From Hyphomicrobiales bacterium (lineage in GTDB: Bacteria; Pseudomonadota; Alphaproteobacteria; Rhizobiales; Beijerinckiaceae), in contig JAIXTM010000018.1 in NCBI GenBank assembly GCA_027483945.1, positions 248,001-312,000 of the forward strand: DNA of 64,000 nt, written 5' to 3'. The notes below the pieces were generated by a model. It was not told the origin of the DNA, did no database searches, and saw nothing but the letters and a program-made list of their open reading frames with translations. Shown piece after piece: positions 1 through 12,000 of the stretch. Both the position numbers and the translations under genes were made by a program. Each line of letters opens with the position of its first letter. Positions within the stretch are counted from its first letter, which is position 1.

Positions 1-3000
1 GCCCGTCCCTGTCGCTCGTCGCCGGCGGCGCGCCGGTCGCCACGGGCCTGACATCCGGCGGCTCGCCGATCACGATCCGCCTCAATGCGGAAGGCACGCT
101 GATCGAGGCGCTCGCCACGGTCGACGGCGTCCAGAAGACGATCTTCACCGCCCAGGTCGGCGGCCTGACCGGCAACACCTACACGCTGACGCTGTTCGAG
201 GAGATCGACAATATCGGCTCGGTGCGCGACCTCGCGCAGGCCTTCGTGTTCTACCTGGAGGCGCGCGACCGCGACGGCGACGCGTCGTTCTCCCCCGTCC
301 GCCTCATCTTCAACATCGGCGACGACGTGCCCGAACTGCTGGGCGCCGTGCCGGTGGCCAACGCGATCCGCGAGGGCGACAATGCGCTCGGCAACGAGGA
401 CGGCAACGGCGTCGCCGTGAGCGGCCGTCCGACCGATCCCGCCTTCCCCTCGCCGGACAAGCTCGACGACGTCCTCAACGCCTCGATCGGCCGCCCGGGC
501 CCCGACGGCCTGCCGCTGCCGCCCTTCGGCTTCGGCGACGGCATCCCGGACGAGGCGACCGTCAGCGGATCGCTGCTGATCGAATGGGGCGCGGACGACG
601 ACACCGGGTACGACGACGCGCCGGGCGACACGATCGCGCGCAGCATCGAATTCGCGCCGGTCGCCGAGATCGGCGGCCCGGCCGGCGCGCCGGCGGGCTC
701 GGCGCCGGTCCTCGACGCGGCGGCAGCCGCTTTCCTGCAGGTCTCGCGCATTCCCGCGGGCGGCGGCGCGCCGGAGGCGATCTCCGGTCTCTATTCCAAC
801 GGCCAGCCGATCAAGATCTGGATCGATCCGTCCCCGAATGCGGGCGTCGGCGGTGTCCAGCAGGCGCGGCTCGTGGGCTATACCGGCCCGCTGATCGGCA
901 GCGGCGAGGGTGAGGGCGAAGGCCAGGGCGGCTTCCCGCTGAACCCCGTCTTCGTCGTGACGCTCGACGCCGCCGGCTTCAACGGCACCTACAATTTCAC
1001 GCTGCTCGGCACGCTCGACCATCTCGGCAGCCTCGACGCGGCCAATCCGAGCCATACCACGCCCGGAATCTCCCTCGACGGCGAGACGGGCGTCCTGTCC
1101 CTCGACCCGACGGCGGAAGGCGAGGCGCAGGTCAATCTCGAGGATTACGCGCTGACCTTCGGCGTGCGCGGCTATGACGCCGACGGAGATCCCGTCGAGA
1201 CGACGTTCACGATCCTGATCCGGGACGACAAGCCCGTCGCGTACGATTTCGACAGCGCCGAGTCGAAGACGATCCAGGAGGAAGACCGCACCGGCGTGCC
1301 GGATGCGAACGACGTCGATGCCGAGGACGGCACCGTGCTCGTCGATGCCCTGGGCGACGGCAAGCCCCTGTCCGGCACGCAGATCACCGATACGCTCGGC
1401 GTGCGCTGGGGCTCGGACCGCGACCAATACAATCTCGCCGGCGGCGACGGTGTCGGCCGCCTGCTGCAGTTCCGCGCCGGCGAGGGCCTGCCCTTCGCGC
1501 TCGTGGATGCGGCGACCGGCAACCCGGTCTCCGAGTTGCGCTCCGAAGGCCAGCTGGTCCAGTACCGCTATGACACGATCGACGGCCAGCCGCGGCTGAC
1601 CGGCTTCGTGCCGACCGCCATCGAGGGCGAGATCAAGGTCGTCTTCCAGATCGCGCTCGACCCGTCGCAGCCCAATGGCGGCTTCGCCTTCACGCTGTTC
1701 GAGACGCTGGACCATCCCGCCAATGCGGGCGGCACGGCCTCCGAGCAGAACATCCTCGACTTCCAGGTCTTCTACCGCGCGACCGACGCCGACGGCGACC
1801 AGTCGGACGGCTCGTTCCGCTTCCGGGTCGAGGACGACGTCCCCGTGATCACCGGCGCCACGAACAGCGCGCTGGACGAGGACGACCTGCCGGCGGGCAA
1901 TGACGGCGACAAGGAGGCCCTCACCGCCACGGCGAGCCTCGGCATCTCCTGGGGCTCCGACGACGGCGCCGCGCGCTCCGTCGCGTTCGACACCCGCAGC
2001 GTGCTCGGCTTCCAGGTGCCGGACGTGCGCTTCATCGACGGCAACGGCAACGAATACCTGCCGACCTCGAGCGGCGACGTCATCGCCTATTCGGTCGCCA
2101 TCGTGAACGGCAACCCGGTCCTGACCGCGACCGCCTATCCGATCGGCGGCGCTCCGCGCACCGTGTTCACCATCGAACTCGACGCTTCGGCGCCGAACGG
2201 CGAGTACACGTTCACGCTCCTCGACAATATCGACCACCGCTCCGGCAACGGCGAGAACATCACCGACATCCGCGTCCGCTTCCAGGCGACGGACAGCGAC
2301 GGCGACACGGTCGAAAGCACGTTCGAGGTGCGGCTCACCGACGACGTGCCGGTCGCGACGACGCCGGACGCGTCCTCGCTGATCGAGGAGGATCTTCCCT
2401 ATGTCGCCGGCCTGCCGGACCAGACCATCGCGGACGTGACGGTTGCGACGGGCTCGGTCGGCATCCTGTGGGGCGCCGATGACGACACCGCCTTCCCGGG
2501 CCAGCGCTCGCTGGAATTCGTGACCTCCGGCGGCGCGCCGGTCGTCAACGTGACCGGGACCAACGCCAATGGCGACCCGGTCTCCGTCGCGCTGACCGCA
2601 GACGGCCGGACCGTGCGCTTCGCGCTGACCAATCTCGGCGACGGCGCCGTGCTGGTCGGCTATGTGGGCAACAGCCCCCTCGCCGCGCTCAACCCGGCGA
2701 ACCACGTCTTCACGCTGACGCTCGATCCGGATGCGACGGCGAACGGCCAGTACACGTTCCGCCTGCTGCAGAACCTCGACCATCCGGGCGTCGACCAGGA
2801 CACGTTGCGCCTCGCCTTCGACGTGCGCGGCGTGGATTCCGACGGCGACCGCACCCTGCCGACGACGATCGTCGTCAGCATCGTCGACGACAAGCCCGAG
2901 ATCGACCCGGCGCTGAACCAGACCGCCTCGATCGACGAAGAGGTCCTCGCCGCCGGCAATGTCGGCGACACCTATACCGGCCGCACCGGCGACGATGCGG

Positions 3001-6000
3001 ACCTCGCCCCCAATCCTGGCGCCACCGTCAGCGGCACGCTCGGCGTGTATTGGGGCGCGGACAACGCCAATCCGGGCACGAACGGCGTCGACCGGACGCT
3101 GACCTTCGACCCGGCCGCCCTGCCCTCCGGCCTGACCTCGGACCAGGTCCCGCTGGAATATGTCCTGTCGGGCAACGGTTCGGTGCTCACCGCCTACCAG
3201 GGCGCGGGACGCACGGATGCCGACCGCGTCTTCGTGGCGACGCTGAGCGACGCGGCCTCGGGTTCCTACACGTTCACGATCCTGGGCAATCTCGACCATG
3301 CGGGCGTGAATGCCGAGGACAACCTCGCGATCGCGCTCAACTTCATCGCCAAGGACGCCGACGGCGACACGGCCAAGGGCACGTTCACCGTCTCGGTGGA
3401 CGACGACGCGCCGGTTCTGCTGGGCGCCGTCGGCAGCACGCTGGACGAGGACGACCTCGCCACCGGCAACGACACGCTGCCCAAGGAGGCGCTCTCCTCC
3501 ACGGCCAGCCTCGGCGTGGCGTGGGGGTCGGACGACGGCGCCGCGCGCAGCCTCGCCTTCGACACCCGCTCGGTTCTCGGCATCCAGGTGCCGGACGTGC
3601 GCTTCCTCGACGGAGCCGGCAACGAGTTCGTGCCGACCTCGAACGGCAATCTCCTGCTCTATTCCGTCGCGACGGTGGGCGGCGTGCCGACCCTGACGGC
3701 GACGACGCTCGGCGGCACGCCGGTCTTCACCATCGCGCTGGACAAGGCCGCCGCCAACGGCGCCTACACGTTCACGCTGCTGGACAACCTCGACCACCGG
3801 CCGGGGAACGGCGAGAACTTCATCGACATCCGCGTCGGCTTCCGCGCGACGGACGGCGACGGCGACCGCGTGGCCGGCACGTTCAACGTGCGCGTCACCG
3901 ACGACGTGCCGCTGGCGACGACGCCGCCGGACGTGGCGAACCTGAAGGAAGAGGCCCTCGCCTACGTCACGGCGCCGGCCGACCCGGACAGCCCGGACGT
4001 GGACGTGCGGGCCGTGACCGGCTCGCTCAACATCCTGTGGGGAGCGGACGACGACACGGTCGCCGACGTCACCGGCAACCAGCGCGACCTCGACTTCGTG
4101 ACCGCGGGCGGCAACCCGGTCGTGGCCGTCACCGGCGAGAACGGCGTCGTGCCGACGCTGACGGCGGACGGCCGCACCGTGCTGTACACGGTGGTGAACA
4201 GCGGCGACGGCGCTCTGCTCGTCGGCTACACCAACGCGAATTTCGGCGGCGTCCTGAACCCGTCGAACCACGTCTTCACGATCAGCCTCGATGCGGACGC
4301 GCTGGCCGGCGGCCAGTACACGTTCACGCTGCTCGGCAATCTCGACCATCCGGTGGCGAGCGGCACCGCGCAGGACAAGCTCACCCTCGCCTTCCAGGTC
4401 CGCGCGACGGATTCGGATGGGGATTCCGTCGTCACGACGCTGTCGATCGTCATCGAAGACGACATGCCGGCGATCGATACCGCCGCCATCCAGAACCGCG
4501 CGATCGACGAGGAAGCCCTCGCCGGCGGCAATGCGGGCGAGACCTATGCCGGCGCGACCGGCGACGCGGCCGACATGGCCGGCAACACGGCCCTCACGGT
4601 CGGGGGCACGCTGGGCATCGCCTGGGGTGCCGACAACGGCAACCCGGCCGCCAATGGCCGCGACCGCACGCTGACCTTCGACCAGGGCAACCCGCCCGCC
4701 GGCCTGACCTCGGACGGCGCCTCGCTCGGCTACGCCTATTCCAATAGCGGCCGCACGATCACGGCCTACAAGATCAACGGCAATGCCAACGACGCGACGG
4801 ATCCGGCCAACCGGGTCTTCACCGCGACGTTGAGCGACAGCGGCAACGGCAGCTACACGTTCACGCTGCTGGGCAATCTCGACCATGCCGGCCCGAACGC
4901 CGAAGACGACCTGGCGGTCGCGCTCGCCTTCGTCGCCAAGGACACGGACGACGACACTGCGACCGGCACGTTCACGGTCACGATCGACGACGACGCGCCG
5001 GTGCTGGGCGCGGCCGCCGGCCTCACCTTCTCCGAGGACGACCTCTCCGCCTTCCCGGCCACCGACGCCACGGGTCCGGACCTGACAGTCCAGACCGCGG
5101 GCCTCGCTGTGAACTGGGGTTCGGACAACGCCGTGAGCGAGCGCTCACTCGCGTTCCTCACGCAGGGCACGCTTGTCGGCCAGCAGGGCCAGGTCCAGAT
5201 CCTTGACGGCGCCGGAAATCCGGTGGTCGTCCCGACCTCGAACGGCGATCCGCTGGTCTTCCGCGTCACGGTCGAGAACGGCGTGCCGACGCTGACGGCC
5301 TATGCCTATCGCGTGCTCGACGGCTTCGCGGAGCGGCCGGTCTTCACGATCACGCTCGACAAGAGCGCGGCCAACGGCGCCTACACCTTCACGCTGCTCG
5401 ACAATCTCGACCATCCGGCGGGCAACGGCGAGAACGTCCTCGACATCCGCGTGAACTTCCGCGCGACCGACGGGGACGGCGACGCCGTCGACGGCAACTT
5501 CACGGTGCGCCTCGTCGACGACAAGCCGGAACTGGCCGGCGCCGTCACGACGACGCGCCTGTTCGAGGACAACCTCGCCGGCGTGCCGGGCGTCAACGAC
5601 ACCCAGCCGACGGGCTCGCCGAACCCGGCGGGCACCGATCCGCGCAGCGTCACCGAGAATCTCCAGATCGCCTGGGGCGGGGACGACGACACGGCCTGGC
5701 CCGGCGAGCGGCAGCTCGACTTCATCCAGCTCGGCGGCAATCCGTCCGTCTCGGTGACGCGCGAGGACGGCGTGACGCCGGCGGCGCTCACCTCCGGCGG
5801 CGCGAACGTCAAGTTCGTGGTGCTCAACACCGGCACCGACGCCGAGACGCTCGTCGCCTATACGGGCAACGACATCCTCGGCCCGATCTTCAACCAGGTC
5901 TTCACGGTCAGCCTGAACCCGAATGCGCCCAACGGGCAGTACACGTTCACGCTGATCCGCGAGCTGGACCACCCGGTCAACGGCACGCTGGAAGACGTGC

Positions 6001-9000
6001 TGAACCTGCGCTTCGGCGTGCGGGCGACCGATTCCGACGGCGACAGCGTCGACCAGTACTTCACCGTTCAGGTGCAGGACGACGTCCCGGTCGCCGGCAG
6101 CGCCGACGTCACGCTCAACGAGCGGATTCCGTCCAGCGGCATCTACGAGGCGACCGCGTCCGGCCAGGCCCTGTCCTCGCCCTTCGGCGCGGGCGCCGAC
6201 GGCTGGCGCGGCGACACGTTCGAGAACGCGGTGGACCTCGTGTCCGTCAGCCCGGTCTCGGTCATCAACCCGGCGGACGGCCAGGCCGTCGCCGTGACCT
6301 TCTCCAAGATCAATTCCCCCAGCGGCCAGGCGATCTTCGTCGGCAGCGCGGGACCGCTCGGCGAGGTCATCCGGCTGACGCTGGACCAGAACGGCACCTT
6401 CGCCTACCGCCAGTCGCAGCCGCTGTTCCACAAGGACGGCTCGCTGCTGCAGGACGCCCGTGACCTCGACTTCGTCTACACCGTCACCGACGGCGACGGC
6501 GACGTCAGCGCGCAGCAGACGGTCTCGGTCACGATCAACGACGACGCGCCGACGGCGCGGACGGGCGCGGCGACCGTGACGGATTCCGACACGGCGGGCG
6601 CCGGCCAGATCAGCCTGCCGGGCACGGCCCTCTCGGGCGCGATCTCGCCCGGCGCAGACGGCTGGAAGAACGCGAGCTTCTTCGACGCGGTGACGATGGA
6701 CGGCCAGCCCCAGCTCGCGGGCGGCGGCATCATCCATGTCGTCAACCCGGCCGACGGCTCCGCCGTGGACGTGGTCTTCACCAAGACCGCCGGCCCCGGC
6801 GGCAGCGTGCGCTTCGAGGGCAACGCGGCGGGCTTCGGCGCGCCGGTCATCGTCCTGACGCTCAGCGCCAACGGCACCTTCACCTATGTGCAGACCGAGG
6901 CGCTCTATCATACCGGCGGCAACGCCGTGACGGCGTCCGACCTTGTCTTCAACTACCGGCTGACGGACGCGGACGACGACACGACCGCCGCGCAGGCGAT
7001 CACCATCACCGTCAACGACGTGGCGCCGACGCTGGACGCCAGCACCGTGTCGCTGTCCGACGGCGAGGCGGCGCTCGCCGGCCTCGACCGCGCGCCGCGC
7101 ACCGGCGACGACGCGACGCTCGTGATGCAGCAGACCTTCGCGGCTCCGGTTCCCGGCGCCGACGGCTGGCGCGGCGGCAATTTCGGCCAGGCGGTGACCT
7201 TCACCGACAAGCCGGGCCTGTTCTACGTGGTCAACACCGCGACGGGCGCCTTCGTCGAGGTGCAGGTCAACGGCAACAACGTCGTGCGCACCGCGACGTC
7301 GGCAAAGCTGTTCGCGACCGTCGACTTCGGTGACGGCTTCGGCCCGCGCACGGTGTTCGAGTTCACCGTCGATGCGGCCGGCAGCGTCACCTATGTCCAG
7401 TATGTGCCGCTGCGCCATGCCGAGAACACGGCCGAGGACGGCGCGCTCACCCTGCCCTTCGGCTTCACGCTGACGGATGCGGACGGCGACGTCACCGCGT
7501 CCAAGCTGACCAACGTCACGGTCGGCGACGACGAGCCGACCATCGCGACGGGCGCGATCGCCTTCACGGGCTCGGAATCCGTCCTGGCGGGGCCGGACCA
7601 TATCGGCGGCAACGGCGATGATCAGACGCTGGTCCTTTCCACGACCGTCGCCGCGCCGATCTCCGGCACGGATGGCTGGAAGGACGGCTCGTTCGGCAGC
7701 GCCGTGACCTTCACGACAATCCCCACGGACCTGATCTACGTGGTCAATCCGGCGACGGGCGTGCCGGTCGGCCTCAACGTCAACGGCAACAACGTGATCC
7801 GCACGGCGACGTCGATCACGCTGTTCCACGATGTCGATTTCGGCTCCGGCCCGCAGCGCGTGTTCGAGCTGGAGATCCGCAACGACGGGACCGTCGAGTA
7901 CCGCCAGTTCATGGCCCTGCGCCACGAGGAAGGCGGCGCGACCGACGGGGCGCTGCAGCTCAACTTCGCCTACACGCTCACCGACGGCGACCTCGACACG
8001 ACGGCGGCGCAGGCCATCACCGTGACGATCAACGACGACGCCCCGACCGCGGCGGGCCCCGTGACGCTGAGCGTCAGCGAGGCGGACCTGGAGACGGCCC
8101 TGGCGCTCGGCTCGGCCGGCGCCGTGGACGCCGACACCGCGAACGGCGCCATCGTCACCGGCAACCTCGAGGCGGCCGTCACTGCGGGCGCCGACGTGCC
8201 GGCCACGTTCGGCGTCGAGACGACGAACCTGTCGGCCTCGCTCCAGGCCCTGACATCGGACGGCCAGGCGCTGGTCTACACCCGCTCCGGCAACACGCTC
8301 GTCGCGACCTCCGCCGACGGACGCGAGGTCTTCACCTTCGCGGTCAACACCGCGACCGGCGCCTACACGTTCGAGCTGAAGGACCGGATCGACAACGAGG
8401 AGAAGCTGCTCGTCGACGGCATCCGCGTCGCCATCGCGGATATCGACGATCCCGGCGAGCGCATCGTGCTGGCCGAGCAGTCCGGCAACCAGCTCGCTTT
8501 CATCGGGCGGCTGCCGGACGGCGACGCCATCATCCGCGTCACGAACAAGAGCGGTGTGCCGGTCGCCTGGCAGCTCGACAACATGGATGGCGGCACGGAC
8601 TTCGCCGTCGGCCTCGGTGCCAACCAGACCGCCTATATCAATGTCGGTCAAATCAGCGGGACCGTGCAGTTCCAGCTGACGGGTTCGGGCGCTCCGAACG
8701 GCCGCACCACGGTGAATCCCGGCCATACCGATGGCGTGGTCTATGTGGACGGCCGCGAGAGCCTGACCCTCGACCTGTCCTCGGCCGTCACCGTGACGGA
8801 TGCGGACGGCGACAGCCTCGCTCTCTCCGGCAACCTCCTCGTCACGATCACCGACGACGTCCCCGCCGCCGGCCAGGTCGTCGATGCAGGGACCGTGACG
8901 GAAGACGGCATCGCGGGCGAGGCCTTCGCGGGCGCGGTCGGCTATTCCAATGCCGGCACGACGACGGGCGGACAGACGCTCACCGGTGCGATCCAGTTCG

Positions 9001-12000
9001 GCGCAGACGGCTATAAGGCCGGGACGCTGACCTTCGGCGCCACCCAGCCGTCGCTGACGACGAATGGCGGGACGCCGGTCCAGTACCAGCGGGTCGGCAA
9101 CGTGCTCTACGGCTATACCGGCGCCCCGCTCGCCGCCGGCGTCACGCCGGCCGCCAACAACCAGGTCTTCACGCTCTCGCTCGACCTGGTGTCCGGCGCG
9201 TTCCTGTTCACGCTGCTGAAGACGCTCGACCACGGCACCGACACGCAGCAGAGCCTGCTCGATCTCGGCTTCCAGATCGGCTTCCAGGACAATGAGGGCG
9301 ACGCCGCGACGGCGACGCTGCTCGTCAAGGTCGAGGACGGCTGGGACGGCAACGACATCGTGACCGGCACGGCCGGCGCCGACCGCCTCGTCGGCGGCCC
9401 GGGGACGAACGAGCTCTACGGCCTCGCCGGCAACGACATCCTCGGCGGCGACAGCAAGGCGCAGGTGACCCGCTTCGACGGCGGCGCCGACATCGACACG
9501 CTGGAGACCAAGTCCCCGGGCGGACTGACGACGGTCGACCTTCAGGCCAACACGATCACCGGCGGCCATTACAACGGTTCGGGCGTCTTCAACGTCGAGA
9601 ACGTCACCAACAAGTCGCCGAACTCGGCGGTCGTGTATCGCGGCGACGGCGAGGCCAACCGGCTCGAAGGCGGCAACGGCAACGACGTGTTCGAGGGCCG
9701 CGGCGGAAACGACACGATCATCGCCGGCGACGGCGACGACCTCGTCGTCTTCAATGCCGGACTCCTGGGCAATCCGGGCCCGGTGGTCGACGGCGTCGAC
9801 AGCGTCTCGGGCGGCACCGGCAGCGACACGCTGCGCGTCGTTTCCGACGGCAGCCGCAGCGTGGCGCTGCAGATCGGCGGCACGACCGGCACGTTCGAGG
9901 TGCGCGGCACCGGCGCGGCGCCGCTCTTCGTCTCCGCGACATCGGTGGAGACCATCGAGTTCGCGCTCGGGACGAACGTCTCCAACGAGGTCTTCGGCTC
10001 CGGCTCCGCCGACGCGCCCAAGCTTCTCGCCTACGGCACGTCCGCCATCGACGGCGCCACGCTCGGCCTCGGCAACGGGCAGGACCGGTTCTTCGCCGGC
10101 GCCTCGCTCGTCACCGACGAGATCGACGCCCGCGACGGCAACGACTTCGCCATCTACACGCCCGCGTCCAACGCGACGGGCGGCCTCGGCGTGCAGATCA
10201 ACCTGTCCACGACCGACTATAACGACGGCACCTACGCCATCGCGGCCAATACCGCGCAGTTCAAGCTCGCGGCCGCCGGCCCGACCTATACGGATCGGCT
10301 CTACAATTTCGAGAACGCGGAAGGCGGCGGCGGCAACGACGTGTTCGTCGGCACCGCGGGCGTCAACAGCCTGCGGGGCGAGGACGGCAACGACACGTTC
10401 GTCGGCGGCCTCGGGGACGACAACATCAATGGCGGCCAAGGCAACGACCGCGTGCTCTACGCGCTCGGCGACGGCGCCGACGTGGTGGACGGCGGCGCCG
10501 ACATCGACACGCTGGTGGTGACAACGCCCGGCGGCGCGGCGAACCTGATCCAGTACGTCAAGGCGGTCGGCTCCGACCTGCAGATGACGCCGTTCGATTA
10601 CGGACTGGTCACGCCCTACGACGTCACGCTCACGGTGCGGAACGTCGAGCTGCTCGACTTCGACCTGAAGAACGGCAATTGGCTGGTCTTCGGCCAGGGC
10701 GGCGGCAACCTCGCGGCAACCGGGGTCACGAACGTCAAGGTCACCGGCGACGGCACCGGCACCGCCCTGTGGTTCGCCAACGTCTCCTCGGCGACGGCGC
10801 TCGAGGCCACGCTCGGCGGCGGCGACGATTACTTCGTCGGCAGCGGCGTGACGGTGGGCTCGGTCGTCGATGGCGGCACCGGCGTCGACACGCTGGATTA
10901 CAGCCAGATCACCCAGCGCTTCTCGATCAACCTGGGCGGCGGCACGGCCACGCGTTACACGCTCGGCGGCGCCCTGGTTGCCACGGACCTCGTGACCGCC
11001 TTCGAGAACGCCACGGGCTCCGTCGGCAACGACGAGATCTACGGCAGCAACGTCAACAACGTCCTGAACGGCAATGACGGCAACGACACCCTTGCCGGCA
11101 TGGACGGCGACGACGTCCTCAATGGCGGTGACGGAAACGACACGCTGATCGGCGGCGCCGGCATCGACACGCTGAACGGCGGCATCGGCAACGACACGTT
11201 CGCGCTGGGCAACGACATTCCCGGCGGCGCCGGCGGGTCGCGCAACATCGCGCTCGGCGACGGCTCGTTCCGCTCCCTCAGCATCGCCGGGCTCGCGGGC
11301 ACCGGCGACACCGTGGTCGGCGGCTCGGGCAACGACGTCATCAACCTCTACCGCGAAGGCCGTCCGGGCTTCGTCGCCGATTACGTGGCGGCGCCTGGCT
11401 ACCTATCCGGCGTCGAGACCATCAACGGCACCGACGGCAACGACATCATCATGCTGGCGGCCGGCTACACGGCCGACGGCGGCACCGTCACGCTGAATGG
11501 CGGCGACGGCGACGACGCGCTCGCGGGCAGCAATGCAGGCGACATCCTCAATGGCGGCGAGGGCAACGACCTCCTGTCCGGTCTTGGCGGCGCCGACACG
11601 CTGAATGGCGGCGGCGGCAACGACGAGATCTGGGGCGGCGCGGGCAACGACACGATCAATGGCGGGGCCGGCGACGACACGATCCTCTACGTGTCGGACA
11701 ATGGCAGCGATACCGTGGACGGCGGCGCCGACACGGACACGCTGATCGTGCGCGGCACGGCCGGGAACAATACGTTCTCGGTCACCAACACTGACGGGAA
11801 CCCGGCTTCCCTCGAGGTCGGCGTCGACGGCGCCACCTCACTGGTGACCGGCGTCGAGGAGATCGAGATCGAAGGCAGCGGCGGGGTCGACACCCTCACC
11901 GTCGCGGGCGACCTTGGCGGCACGGGCCTGTCCCAGAGCACGATCCGGTTCGACGCCGGCACCGGCGACGACACGCTCGACCTCTCGGGCCTCCAGTCCG

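Noticed and set aside
5145-10439. A 1764-codon open frame on the minus strand inside the adhesin gene
   Set aside because: It is an antisense shadow of a GC-rich, D/G/V-rich repeat gene. Its translation is low-complexity Arg/Val/Ala/Glu with no domain, while the plus strand has clear repeat and RTX motifs.
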